A DNA stretch of 40,774 nt. It comes from a virus. Under the pieces are notes generated by a model. It searched no databases. It saw only the letters and a list, made by a program, of their open reading frames with translations, and was not told where the DNA came from. Within the stretch, counting starts at the first letter, position 1; each line of letters begins with the position of its first letter. Below are positions 1 through 7,932 of the stretch, one piece after another. Both the position numbers and the translations under genes were made by a program. The stretch spans positions 1-40,774 of IMG/VR virus record IMGVR_UViG_3300027759_000171; one strand, given 5' to 3'.

Positions 1-749
1 CAGCAATCCTTAAGGATAACGAAAAACAAGGTCAACGAACAATCCGTATTTTACCTACAACTGATGGATCATCTCCTTTTAAGGAAGTTTGGTTTCACGA
101 AATCAATGTTGATGGTAAATGGCAGAAATTCTACGATCCAGGAAAAAATGACAACGAACGTTCGCCTTTGAATGAGGTATACGATGAGTTAATGTCAACA
201 GGTCGTGAATCCGACAAACAATTAGCAATACAGTATAAGGCTCGTAAGTTTTATATCGTTAAGGTTGTTGATCGTGATAACGAGAGTGATGGTGTTAAAT
301 TTTGGAGATTTAAACACAATTACAAACAAGAAGGAATCCTTGACAAAATTATTCCAATTTGGAAAGCAAAAGGTGATGTTACTGACTCAGATACAGGTCG
401 TGACTTAATCCTCGAACTTACAAAGGCAAAGACACCAAAAGGTGCAGTATACACGGTTATCCAAACCGTTATGTATGACGATCCAACACCAACACATGAA
501 GACGCTGAACAAGCATCAACATGGATCAACGATGAGTTGACTTGGGAGGACGTATACTCTAAGAAACCTGTTGAATATCTTGAATCAATTGCAAGAGGTG
601 AAACTCCACGTTGGGACACTGACGCAGGAAAATACATCTATTCAAATAGTCAAGAAGAAGAGATTTCTATGGGTGGAAATGTAAAATCTGAATCTAAAAA
701 GGCGGATCCTCAGTCTAATCAAAAAGTTGACGAAGATTTACCATTCTAA
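1..749 (+). CDS. 32: gp32-like single-stranded DNA-binding protein (5' partial)
   Basis: The frame is open from base 3 to the TAA at 747-749 and gives 248 visible residues; the true start lies upstream of the window, so the Met at 168 is internal. T4 gp32 coats ssDNA at the fork and in recombination and works with UvsX, helicase and polymerase. The stretch KVVDRDNESDGVKFWRF, followed by a conserved DKI, resembles the gp32 OB-fold core (LVVKDP..EGKVFKYRFGKKIWDKI in T4). No cysteine occurs in the visible part, so the zinc site of T4 gp32 (His plus CPVC region) is absent. After a Ser/Lys/Gln-rich linker the protein ends in DEDLPF, an acidic-Pro-Phe tip like that of bacterial SSB, which is a partner-docking peptide there. 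The gene is closed by a strong hairpin terminator. Identity as a phage SSB is fairly sure; loss of zinc binding is inferred from the visible part only. Confidence 0.85.
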   Translation, partial: AILKDNEKQGQRTIRILPTTDGSSPFKEVWFHEINVDGKWQKFYDPGKNDNERSPLNEVYDELMSTGRESDKQLAIQYKARKFYIVKVVDRDNESDGVKFWRFKHNYKQEGILDKIIPIWKAKGDVTDSDTGRDLILELTKAKTPKGAVYTVIQTVMYDDPTPTHEDAEQASTWINDELTWEDVYSKKPVEYLESIARGETPRWDTDAGKYIYSNSQEEEISMGGNVKSESKKADPQSNQKVDEDLPF

Positions 750-758
750 TTAAACTCT

Positions 759-797
759 AACATAGACACTTGGTATGACTAAGTGTTTATGTTTTTT
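759..797 (+). terminator. Rho-independent terminator after the SSB gene
   Basis: A 13-bp stem (arms 759-771 and 781-793, with one G.U pair), a 9-base loop and a run of six T (792-797) begin 10 bases after the SSB stop codon. It separates the abundant SSB transcript from the recombination genes downstream. Confidence 0.85.
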
Positions 798-810
798 AAA
801 ATCAAAACAA

Positions 811-1041
811 ATGAGCAAAATAGCGGAAAAAATGTACGAGGCATTGTCCTTAAAATATCGTAGCGAAATGGCAGAAGCGGAAGCAACATTATTAGTTTAT
901 TTAACTTCTCCTGTTGGTATTGGTGAACATCCACAACATCTTGAAGAAATGGATAAGTTAGTTGAAAAATTTGCAAATGCCCAAGATAAACTTGAGTCAT
1001 TGGAAAAAATTCGTAAATATAATTCAGTAATTACACAATAA
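811..1041 (+). CDS. Small helical protein of unknown function
   Basis: 76 residues beginning MSKIAEKMYEALSLKY. An in-frame ATG at 775 would give 88 residues, but it lies in the loop of the terminator (759-797) and its extra codons read through the stem, so the ATG at 811, preceded by ATCAAAACAA, is preferred. The protein is charged, with Ala/Glu/Leu/Lys-rich stretches suggesting two long helices, possibly a coiled-coil hairpin. It has no cysteines, signal peptide or membrane segment. It ends 1 base before the uvsX start, so it is very probably co-transcribed and translationally coupled with the recombinase. The position between gp32 and uvsX suggests a replication or recombination accessory role, but no family was recognised. 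Confidence 0.7.
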   Translation: MSKIAEKMYEALSLKYRSEMAEAEATLLVYLTSPVGIGEHPQHLEEMDKLVEKFANAQDKLESLEKIRKYNSVITQ

Positions 1042-1042
1042 C

Positions 1043-2026
1043 ATGGCAATAAGAAAAAAAGAAATGTCTTTGGAATCAATCAAGGGTAAATTCTCAACTA
1101 AAACAAAATATAAACCAGAAAGTTTTTATAATTGTGGTGAAGCATTTATGGGAGCATGTGGATTACCGGGACCCGTAATGGGAGGTATTAATATGTTCTT
1201 GGGTCACTCTAACACATCTAAAACTACGGCAATGATACTTGCGGCTGCTGATGCACAAAGAAGGGGACATTTACCGGTGTTTATTATAACGGAAAAAAAG
1301 TGGAGTTTTGAGCACTCAGTTGAGTTAGGGTTACAAGCTGAAAAAAATGAAATTGGTGAGTGGGATGGTCAATTCATCTTTAATGATAGTTTTGATGTTA
1401 TTGAACAGGCGACTGATTTTATTAACGATATTCTTGACGCTCAAGAAAAAGGTGACATTCCTTATAGTTTATTGTTTCTGTTTGATAGTATTGGGTCAGT
1501 TCCGTGTCAGATGACTTTTGATGGTAAAGGTGGGTCAATGCACAACTCAAGAGTGCTTGCGGATAAAATAGGAATGGGGATACATTCTAGAATTTCTAAA
1601 TCTAAAAAAGAAGATTATCCTTATTATAATACTTTAGTTGTGGTAAATCAACCATGGGTGGAATTACCGGATAACCCATTTGGGCAACCCGAAATTCGCG
1701 CCAAAGGCGGTATTGCGATATGGTTAGCTAGTAGTTTAATATTCTTATTTGGTAATCAGAAAAAGGCGGGTATTAATCATATTGACGCAACTAAAAATGG
1801 TAGAAAGGTGTCGTTCGCAATTAGAACAAAGATATCTATTTTGAAAAATCACGTAAATGGTTTAGGATATAAGGATGTCAAAATAATCGCAGTACCACAA
1901 GGATATATTGCTGATACAAAAGAAGCTTTGGATAACTACAAAAAAGAGTACTCGGATTATTGGGCAACAAAATTGGGGTATACGGATTATTCTTTGGACG
2001 AATCTACTGACGACATTGACGAATAA
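1043..2026 (+). CDS. uvsX: UvsX-like RecA-family recombinase
   Basis: 327 residues of a RecA-fold ATPase. Walker A is G54-HSNTSKTT, a GxxxxxKT P-loop; Walker B is the hydrophobic strand YSLLFLFDSIGS with D148, matching VVVFIDSLGNL of T4 UvsX. Further on, LVVVNQPWVE and GGIAIWLASSLIFLFGN fit the strand corresponding to the T4 INHTYE segment and the GG-rich region before the last core strands. The tail is acidic (DESTDDIDE). UvsX forms filaments on ssDNA and drives strand exchange and recombination-dependent replication, loaded with help from mediator proteins and gp32. It is somewhat shorter than T4 UvsX (about 390 residues), the loss being mainly C-terminal. It starts 1 base after the small upstream gene. 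No separate UvsY-like mediator was recognised in the window. Confidence 0.88.
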   Translation: MAIRKKEMSLESIKGKFSTKTKYKPESFYNCGEAFMGACGLPGPVMGGINMFLGHSNTSKTTAMILAAADAQRRGHLPVFIITEKKWSFEHSVELGLQAEKNEIGEWDGQFIFNDSFDVIEQATDFINDILDAQEKGDIPYSLLFLFDSIGSVPCQMTFDGKGGSMHNSRVLADKIGMGIHSRISKSKKEDYPYYNTLVVVNQPWVELPDNPFGQPEIRAKGGIAIWLASSLIFLFGNQKKAGINHIDATKNGRKVSFAIRTKISILKNHVNGLGYKDVKIIAVPQGYIADTKEALDNYKKEYSDYWATKLGYTDYSLDESTDDIDE

Positions 2027-2031
2027 TAAAA

Positions 2032-2039
2032 TATAAATA
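2032..2039 (+). promoter_or_regulatory. T4-late-type TATAAATA box
   Basis: An exact match to the T4 late promoter -10 element (TATAAATA) in the 49-base gap between uvsX and the RHH gene, 36 bases before the RHH start. The region is very AT-rich, so a chance match is possible. A TATTTATT box follows at 2065-2072. Confidence 0.3.
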
Positions 2040-2064
2040 ATTATACTTTTTAGTTATTTGGTGA

Positions 2065-2072
2065 TATTTATT
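2065..2072 (+). promoter_or_regulatory. TATTTATT box before RHH gene 1
   Basis: TATTTATT ends 3 bases before the ATG at 2076. The same box with the same 3-base spacing precedes the paralogous RHH gene at 34960. It could be a phage promoter element giving a nearly leaderless transcript, or an AU-rich translation enhancer. Confidence 0.4.
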
Positions 2073-2075
2073 AAT

Positions 2076-2237
2076 ATGGGGAGAAGAAAGGTTGAAGAAG
2101 AAAAAAAGAAAGTAAAATTGGCGGTGTCTATTGATCCCGAGTTACCACAATACTTTAAGGATAAATCTATAAACTTATCTTCTCTTGTTAATAAACTATT
2201 AAAAGAGTATATTAAAAATGGAGACAAAAGTTTGTAA
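2076..2237 (+). CDS. Small ribbon-helix-helix (CopG/Arc-like) protein, copy 1
   Basis: 53 residues, MGRRKVEEEKKKVKL at the start. A basic N-terminus is followed by a short strand (KLAVSID), a helix (PELPQYFKDK), a turn and a second helix (INLSSLVNKLLKEYIK): the pattern of ribbon-helix-helix DNA-binding dimers. The segment INLSSLVNKLL is identical in a second copy at 34960-35118. The start is supported by the TATTTATT box 3 bases upstream. The 3' end overlaps the HNH gene by 20 bases. RHH proteins of this size usually act as transcription repressors, often of their own operon; that role is inferred here. Confidence 0.65.
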   Translation: MGRRKVEEEKKKVKLAVSIDPELPQYFKDKSINLSSLVNKLLKEYIKNGDKSL

Positions 2238-2811
2238 CGAATGTCGTTTAGAAAAGACTCTACTTGAATTTTATAAAAGAACAGACACGCCAAATGGATA
2301 TAGAAATAATTGCAAGGAATGTAAATTAAAAAATAATCATAGGTGGTTAAAAGAAAATAAAGAAAAAGTTATTAGTGTTGGAAAAATTTGGAGAGAAAAA
2401 AATAAAGAAAGTATTCGTGAAAGAATAAAAGAGTGGGAGATAAAAAACTACCAAAAATTAAGAGATGGAAAAAATAAAAGAGCAAAAGAAAGAAGAAAAG
2501 AAGACTCTGTTTACCATTTAATAGGTAAAATGAGATGTAGATTGTGGAAGTACTTAAAAATTCTTAACATAACCAAAAAAAACAAAACCTTTGATATTGT
2601 TGGTTGTTCGCCAGAATTTTTAAAGGAACATTTAGAAAACCAATTTGTTGTCGGTATGGGTTGGGATAACCGGAATGAGTGGCATATTGACCACATAATT
2701 CCATTATCATCGGCAAAAACAGAAGAAGAATTATACGGTTTATGTCATTATACAAATCTCCAACCATTATGGGCTGAAGATAATTTAAAAAAAAGTAACA
2801 AAATATTGTAG
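2218..2811 (+). CDS. HNH endonuclease (free-standing homing type)
   Basis: 197 residues. An N-terminal zinc-finger-like region has C6-x2-C9 and C32-x2-C35. A long Lys/Glu-rich helical middle (about 40-95) follows. The C-terminal nuclease has W155-H156-I157-D158-H159-IIPLSS, then CHYTNLQPLWAEDN and KKSNKI, a classic HNH beta-beta-alpha metal motif with H159, N180 and N189. Such genes are common in T4-like phages as free-standing homing endonucleases that cut an allele lacking them. It is inserted between uvsX and rnh, overlaps the RHH gene, and has high Lys/Asn coding typical of late-acquired phage DNA. No split host gene was seen around it, so an intron origin is not supported. Confidence 0.88.
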   Translation: METKVCNECRLEKTLLEFYKRTDTPNGYRNNCKECKLKNNHRWLKENKEKVISVGKIWREKNKESIRERIKEWEIKNYQKLRDGKNKRAKERRKEDSVYHLIGKMRCRLWKYLKILNITKKNKTFDIVGCSPEFLKEHLENQFVVGMGWDNRNEWHIDHIIPLSSAKTEEELYGLCHYTNLQPLWAEDNLKKSNKIL

Positions 2812-2834
2812 TAACGAATTATAAAAAAACACAA

Positions 2835-3842
2835 ATGACAAAGACGTTAGTTATTGACGCAAACAACTTATTAAAAATTGGGTTTCACGGAGCCAAAGAC
2901 TTCTATAACGAAGGTGAACACGTTGGCGGAACTTGGCATTTCCTTAACACAATCCGTAAATTTTTAGAGGAAACCAACTTTAATAAGGTTATGGTTTTTT
3001 GGGATAGTGATACAAATTCATCCCAGAGAAAACTAATATATCCCAAATATAAGATGAATCGCAAATCGTTTGAAAGTGACGAAAAGACGGATTCATTTAA
3101 CAGACAAAAAACAAGGGTTAAACAATATCTTGAAGAGATGTTTATAAGACAATTAGAGATTGAAAATTCGGAAGCGGATGATCTTATTGCCTATTATTGT
3201 CAAGTCTCTTTAGATGAAGAGAAAACGATATTCTCAAGTGATAAAGACCTAACTCAATTAATAACAGAAAAGGTATCAATCTATTCTCCACAAGCAAAAC
3301 AATACTTTAAATTTGGTGACAAAATTAAGTTTAAAGATTGTTCGATTCCCCACTACAATGTGATGATATTTAAGATCCTTGCTGGTGACACTTCGGACAA
3401 CATTGATGGCATTAGTTTAATGGGTGAAAAAACTTTAATTAAATTTTTCCCTGAAATACTTGATTCAGAAATATCTTTAACTGATATTTTAACAAAGGGA
3501 GAACTACTGTTAAAAGAACAACAAAAAAATGTTGTTTTAGGAAACTTACTCAGTGGAAAAACCAAAGAAGGTATTATGGGTGATGATTTTTTTAAAATCA
3601 ATAAGATACTCGTAGATTTGTCAGAACCTTTAATTAACGAAGAGGGAAAAGAAATGGTTAGGGAATATCACTCTGAATCGATGGATCCCGATGGGAGAGG
3701 ACATAGAAACCTAATTAGAATGATGATGGACGACGGGTTCTTCAAGTACCTACCAAAAGGAGACGATGCTTGGGTTAATTTTATAAAACCATTTTTAAAA
3801 TTATCAAGAAAAGAAAAAACAAAGTTTAGAAACAAAAAGTAA
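2835..3842 (+). CDS. rnh: FEN/RNase H-type 5'-3' exonuclease
   Basis: 335 residues. The acidic two-metal set of the FEN1/Pol I 5'-nuclease family is visible: D8 (VIDANNLL), D57 (VFWDSD), E113/D115/D116 (SEADDLIAYY), D136/D138 (SSDKDL) and D185/D188 (AGDTSDNIDG, followed by a helix-hairpin-helix-like stretch with GEKT). T4 RNase H, of similar length (305), removes RNA primers and adjacent DNA from lagging-strand fragments. The C-terminus is strongly basic. It sits in the replication block between the HNH gene and a small unknown gene before the helicase. Assignment to the family is firm; the equivalence to T4 rnh rests on size and position. Confidence 0.85.
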   Translation: MTKTLVIDANNLLKIGFHGAKDFYNEGEHVGGTWHFLNTIRKFLEETNFNKVMVFWDSDTNSSQRKLIYPKYKMNRKSFESDEKTDSFNRQKTRVKQYLEEMFIRQLEIENSEADDLIAYYCQVSLDEEKTIFSSDKDLTQLITEKVSIYSPQAKQYFKFGDKIKFKDCSIPHYNVMIFKILAGDTSDNIDGISLMGEKTLIKFFPEILDSEISLTDILTKGELLLKEQQKNVVLGNLLSGKTKEGIMGDDFFKINKILVDLSEPLINEEGKEMVREYHSESMDPDGRGHRNLIRMMMDDGFFKYLPKGDDAWVNFIKPFLKLSRKEKTKFRNKK

Positions 3843-3861
3843 AAACAAAAACAAAAACAAG

Positions 3862-4311
3862 ATGAGAGATCAAGATGTAACAAAAGTTGAATTCCTATTA
3901 ATGTGTAATGATAACATTGTAGTGCAACGTTTTTTTAATGTTAAAGGATTTAACAAAAATGCACACAAATCTGAGGACTTTTACGATCATATGGATATAT
4001 TATGTCGTGAGTTACAATATGATTTAAAAATGCGTTCAGTGGTCTATATGTTAGACAACAAATATGAAATTTCTGAGAACCCAGATATTTTAAATACGTC
4101 AATTACTGACGGTGATGAAAATTTTAATCTTTATATTAAGGTTGGAGACATGACAATTTGTCAGAGAAGGTTCGACGCTAAAGTGTACCCCCCGAAGGTA
4201 AGATACACCGTAGACCTACGACCAAAGCTAAAAGGTATACTAAACGGTCTGACTGACATTTTTTCGGGCAAAAACTTTAATTATTATTACCCTGAATTTA
4301 TCCAAAACTAA
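3862..4311 (+). CDS. Conserved-looking phage protein of unknown function
   Basis: 149 residues, not recognised. It looks like a compact mixed alpha/beta protein: an N-terminal strand pair (VEFLLMCNDNIVVQRFFNV), a helical middle (EDFYDHMDILCRELQYDLK), then strands (FNLYIKVGDMTICQRRFDAK) and a Pro/Arg-rich segment. No signal peptide or membrane segment. The leader is A-rich with three AAAAAC units (3841-3860), the kind of leader used in Bacteroidota instead of a Shine-Dalgarno sequence. Between rnh and the helicase, it occupies a place where T4-like phages carry helicase-loader or fork accessory genes; no similarity to gp59 was visible, so a replication role is only a guess. Confidence 0.7.
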   Translation: MRDQDVTKVEFLLMCNDNIVVQRFFNVKGFNKNAHKSEDFYDHMDILCRELQYDLKMRSVVYMLDNKYEISENPDILNTSITDGDENFNLYIKVGDMTICQRRFDAKVYPPKVRYTVDLRPKLKGILNGLTDIFSGKNFNYYYPEFIQN

Positions 4312-4314
4312 TAG

Positions 4315-4322
4315 TATTTATC
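4315..4322 (+). promoter_or_regulatory. TATTTATC box before the helicase gene
   Basis: TATTTATC sits in the 32-base gap before the helicase, ending 21 bases before its ATG. It belongs to the recurring TATTTAT[T/C/A] set seen upstream of other genes in the window. Confidence 0.3.
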
Positions 4323-4343
4323 TTTACTAACAGAAGGAAAATT

Positions 4344-5723
4344 ATGGCGACAAACAAAAATTTTGAGTATCTAGGAAACACATTCCAATTACAATTACTT
4401 AATCAAATTATCTTAGATAAAGAATTTTCACATTCAATCATTGATGTGATTGAAAACAATTATTTTGAAAATAAATACTTCAAAATAATTATCCAAATGA
4501 TTAGAGAGTATTATACAAAATACGATCATACACCATCATTTGAGACATTAGATCAGATTACTAAATCTGAATTACAACAAGAGATTGCATCCAAAATAGT
4601 ATTGGACACAATTAAGAAAATTAAAGACGCACCTATCGATGGCGTAGGTTTCGTACAGGAAAAGGCGTTAAAGTTCTGTAAACAACAAGAACTTCAAAAG
4701 GTTATGACCAAAGCTCAAAAAATCATTGATGGTGGTGAATTTGAGAACTATGACACTCTTGAGGAATTAGTTAGAGGAGCTTTACAAGTAGGGGCTAAAG
4801 ACACAAGTTCAATGAATGTCTTCTCTAACATTGATCAGGTCCTTGCTGACGACTACAGACACCCTATTCCAATGGGAATACCTGGAATTGACAGATTATT
4901 AAAAGGTGGTTTGGCTAAAGGTGAGATTGGTGTTATTTTGGCACCAACAGGTGTAGGTAAATCCACAATCTTAACTAAAATTGCGAACCACGCATTTAAC
5001 TTAGGAAACAACGTACTCCAAATCTTTTTTGAGGATAACCCTATAGTTATTCAGAGAAAACATTACACTCTTTGGACTAAGATTCATCCTGATGAATTGT
5101 CAGAAAAAAGAGACGAAGTTAAAACCAAAGTTAAAGATATTGAGGAGTCTATGTCAAATAAGTTAATTATGAATAAGTTACCGTCTGATACCGTAACTAT
5201 GTTACAAATTAAGAATCAAATCCGAAAGATGGTCGCGGATGGTATTAAGATTGATATGGTATTACTTGACTACATTGATTGTGTTGTACCTGATAAGAAT
5301 TTAGGTGATGAATGGAAGAGTGAGGGGTCTGTAATGAGAGCATTTGAAGCAATGTGTCACGAAATGGATTTAGTTGGATGGACTGCAACTCAAGGTAATA
5401 GAAGTTCTATTTCGTCTGAGGTTGTAACAACTGATCAAATGGGAGGATCAATTAAAAAGGCACAAGTTGGTCACGTTATTATTACGGTGGCGAAGACACT
5501 ACAACAAAAAGAAATGAAATTGGCAACAATAGCAATTACAAAATCAAGGGTTGGAGATGATGGGGTTGTATTTGAGAATTGTAAATTTGATAATGCAATG
5601 TTAGACATTGACACTGACAGTTCTATGACTTTCTTAGGTTTGGAAGAACAAAAAGAAGAAAGACAACGATTAAGGGTTAAAGAGTTGTTAGATAAAAGAC
5701 AACAAAGAGAACAAAAAAATTAA
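4344..5723 (+). CDS. 41: DnaB-like replicative helicase (gp41 type)
   Basis: 459 residues. An N-terminal helical domain (about 1-150) resembles the DnaB/gp41 primase-contact region. The RecA-like motor follows: Walker A A200-PTGVGKST, Walker B KIDMVLLDYIDCV near 305-315, and the WTATQGNRSS segment typical of DnaB motif 3/4 with Gln contacting DNA or phosphate. The Arg-rich tail (KELLDKRQQREQKN) is hydrophilic. As a hexamer it unwinds the fork 5'-3' and partners the gp61-type primase, which is encoded at 34016-34915. Length matches T4 gp41 (475). Firm assignment. Confidence 0.92.
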   Translation: MATNKNFEYLGNTFQLQLLNQIILDKEFSHSIIDVIENNYFENKYFKIIIQMIREYYTKYDHTPSFETLDQITKSELQQEIASKIVLDTIKKIKDAPIDGVGFVQEKALKFCKQQELQKVMTKAQKIIDGGEFENYDTLEELVRGALQVGAKDTSSMNVFSNIDQVLADDYRHPIPMGIPGIDRLLKGGLAKGEIGVILAPTGVGKSTILTKIANHAFNLGNNVLQIFFEDNPIVIQRKHYTLWTKIHPDELSEKRDEVKTKVKDIEESMSNKLIMNKLPSDTVTMLQIKNQIRKMVADGIKIDMVLLDYIDCVVPDKNLGDEWKSEGSVMRAFEAMCHEMDLVGWTATQGNRSSISSEVVTTDQMGGSIKKAQVGHVIITVAKTLQQKEMKLATIAITKSRVGDDGVVFENCKFDNAMLDIDTDSSMTFLGLEEQKEERQRLRVKELLDKRQQREQKN

Positions 5724-5754
5724 ACAAATAAATAAATAATAAAATTAATCAACT

Positions 5755-7614
5755 ATGGATATTTCACAAAAAATTTTGAGTAATATAACGGTGTATATGA
5801 AATACGCTAAATTTGTCCCCGAATTAAATAGGCGGGAAACGTGGGTAGAATTGGTATCTAGAAATAAAGAAATGCACCAAAAAAGATACCCAAATATTAA
5901 AGAAGAAATTGAAAACGTATACAAAATGGTATACGATAAGAAAATTCTTCCGTCAATGAGATCATTACAATTTGGTGGGAAACCAATTGAGATTTCACCA
6001 AACAGAGTTTACAATTGTGCTTATATGCCAATTGACCATCCAGATGCGTTCTCTGAGACTATGTTCTTATTGTTAGGTGGTACAGGAGTTGGATTCTCAG
6101 TACAAAAACACCACATTGAAAAATTACCTGAGATTAAAAAACCAAACCCATCAAGAACAAGACGTTATCTTATTGGTGATAGTATTGAGGGATGGGCAGA
6201 TGCAATCAAAGTATTGGTTGAATCTTATTTAGGGGTTAAATCATCAACACCTATATTTGATTTCTCTGACATTCGTCAAAAAGGAGCATTGTTGGTTACT
6301 TCAGGTGGTAAAGCCCCTGGACCGCAACCACTTAAAGATTGTGTTCACAATATTACTAAAGTGTTTGAAAACAAAAAAGACGGTGAAAAATTATCACCTA
6401 TTGAGACTCATGATATTGTATGTCATATTGCAGATGCGGTATTAGCGGGTGGTATCAGAAGAGCGGCGTTAATTTCATTATTCTCTGCTGACGATGAGGA
6501 AATGATTTCTTGTAAATCAGGAAATTGGTGGGAACAAAACGCACAAAGAGGTAGATCTAATAACTCAGCAGTTCTTCTTCGTCACAAAATTACTAAAGAA
6601 TTCTTTATGGATCTTTGGAAAAGAATTGAGTTATCAGGAGCAGGGGAACCTGGTATCTATTTGTCAAACGACAAAGATTGGGGAACTAATCCATGTTGTG
6701 AGATTGCACTTCGTCCTAACCAATTCTGTAACTTATGTGAAGTAAACGCCTCTGACATTGAATCACAAGAAGATTTTGAATCAAGAGTTAAAGGTGCGGC
6801 GTTCATCGGAACATTACAAGCGGGTTATACCGATTTTCATTACCTAAGAGACGTTTGGAAAAGAACAACTGAAAAAGATGCACTTATTGGTGTTGGAATG
6901 ACAGGAATTGGTTCAGGTGTTGTTTTAGGTTATGATATGAAAGCGGCGGCTGAAATTGTTAAACTTGAAAACGAAAGAGTCGCTAAACTTATTGGTATTA
7001 ACAAATCCGCAAGATCAACAACCGTTAAACCATCAGGAACGTCATCATTGGTGTTGGGAACTTCTTCAGGTATCCACGCATGGCACAATGACTTCTACAT
7101 AAGAAGACTACGTGTTGGTAAAAACGAGGCTATCTACCCTTATTTACTTAACAACCATCCTGAGTTAGTTGAAGATGAATTCTTCCGTCCTCACGATACC
7201 GCAGTTATCTCTATCCCACAAAAATCACCACAAGGTTCAATCCTTAGACATGAGTCAGTATTCCAAATGTTGGAACGTGTTAAGAAAGTATCACAAGAGT
7301 GGGTTAGATCTGGTCACAGAACGGGACAGAACACACACAACGTATCTGCCACGATTTCTGTGAAAGAAGATGAGTGGGACTTGGTAGGTGAATGGATGTG
7401 GAACAATAGAAAATTCTATAACGGTTTATCAGTGTTACCATACAACGGAGGAACTTACACTCAAGCACCATTTGAGGATTGTACAGAAGAAGATTTTGAA
7501 AGATTGTTAAGTACATTGGAAGATGTGGATCTTACAAAAGTAATTGAGTTACAAGATAACACGGACTTAAGAGGTGAAATTGCGTGTGGGGCTAATGGAT
7601 GTGAAATTTCTTAA
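5755..7614 (+). CDS. nrdJ: Class II (adenosylcobalamin-dependent) ribonucleotide reductase
   Basis: 619 residues. The cysteine set matches the monomeric B12-dependent ribonucleoside-triphosphate reductase: C88 (VYNCAYMP) and C325 (QFCNLC) as the redox pair, C314 in NPCCEI as the thiyl-radical cysteine, and a C-terminal C611-x4-C616 pair that re-reduces the active site. The 11-residue spacing from C314 to C325 equals that of C408 and C419 in the Lactobacillus enzyme. Other family stretches are SMRSLQFGG, GGTGVGFSVQ and TVKPSGTSSLVLG. It makes deoxynucleotides for phage replication, without oxygen or a small subunit, but needs host cobalamin. It is shorter than the Lactobacillus enzyme (739), probably through trimmed inserts. 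No cobalamin riboswitch fits in the 31-base gap upstream. A terminator follows at 7647-7677. Confidence 0.9.
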   Translation: MDISQKILSNITVYMKYAKFVPELNRRETWVELVSRNKEMHQKRYPNIKEEIENVYKMVYDKKILPSMRSLQFGGKPIEISPNRVYNCAYMPIDHPDAFSETMFLLLGGTGVGFSVQKHHIEKLPEIKKPNPSRTRRYLIGDSIEGWADAIKVLVESYLGVKSSTPIFDFSDIRQKGALLVTSGGKAPGPQPLKDCVHNITKVFENKKDGEKLSPIETHDIVCHIADAVLAGGIRRAALISLFSADDEEMISCKSGNWWEQNAQRGRSNNSAVLLRHKITKEFFMDLWKRIELSGAGEPGIYLSNDKDWGTNPCCEIALRPNQFCNLCEVNASDIESQEDFESRVKGAAFIGTLQAGYTDFHYLRDVWKRTTEKDALIGVGMTGIGSGVVLGYDMKAAAEIVKLENERVAKLIGINKSARSTTVKPSGTSSLVLGTSSGIHAWHNDFYIRRLRVGKNEAIYPYLLNNHPELVEDEFFRPHDTAVISIPQKSPQGSILRHESVFQMLERVKKVSQEWVRSGHRTGQNTHNVSATISVKEDEWDLVGEWMWNNRKFYNGLSVLPYNGGTYTQAPFEDCTEEDFERLLSTLEDVDLTKVIELQDNTDLRGEIACGANGCEIS

Positions 7615-7646
7615 ATAAAATGAAAGTAACTTGGGGAAATAATACT

Positions 7647-7677
7647 ACGCTAACATATCAAGTATTGTTAGCGTTTT
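7647..7677 (+). terminator. Rho-independent terminator after nrdJ
   Basis: A 9-bp stem ACGCTAACA/TGTTAGCGT (7647-7655 and 7666-7674) with a 10-base loop and four T (7674-7677), 33 bases after the nrdJ stop. It ends the replication/nucleotide operon. Confidence 0.8.
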
Positions 7678-7701
7678 ATAATCTTAGAAAAACAAATTAA
7701 A

Positions 7702-7932
7702 ATGAATGTAGGAGCATCTAAAGATTGGATACAACAGTTGTATGTTAGAGAATTTGGACCAAAATTACAACCAAACGAGTTCTACTATAATAATAAAGGT
7801 AGGATTGTTATGACCGAAGAATATCATAAACGTAGAGGTAGTTGTTGTGGAAGCAGATGTTTACATTGTCCATATGATCCCAAATGGGAGAAGGGGAGTA
7901 AAACGATAAAGGAATCACGGCTTAGGTCGTGA
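7702..7932 (+). CDS. DUF5522-like small cysteine-rich protein
   Basis: 76 residues. The core NEFYYNNKGRIVMTEEYHKR followed by RGSCCGSRCLHCPYDP matches the DUF5522 pattern (FYyn..G..V.T..YH..RG.CCG..C.HCPY), a short family common in Bacteroidota and also present in eukaryotes. Four cysteines and a nearby His (CC-x3-C-x2-C with YH upstream) look metal-binding; the function of the family is not established. About 20 N-terminal residues (GASKDWIQQLYVREFG) and a basic C-terminus extend it beyond the core. It stands alone between two terminators (7647-7677 and 7913-7937), and its last codons form part of the second one. Family recognition is good; role unknown. Possibly acquired from a Bacteroidota host. 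Confidence 0.82.
   Translation: MNVGASKDWIQQLYVREFGPKLQPNEFYYNNKGRIVMTEEYHKRRGSCCGSRCLHCPYDPKWEKGSKTIKESRLRS

Noticed and set aside
775-810. Longer start for the gene after gp32
   Set aside because: The start would be in the terminator loop, and the extra residues encode the stem.
2054-2293. 79-residue - strand frame over the RHH/HNH junction
   Set aside because: The + strand RHH gene has a paralogue elsewhere and a conserved upstream box; the - strand frame has neither.
7620-7700. 26-codon frame after nrdJ
   Set aside because: It runs through the terminator stem and has no leader or overlap with neighbours.
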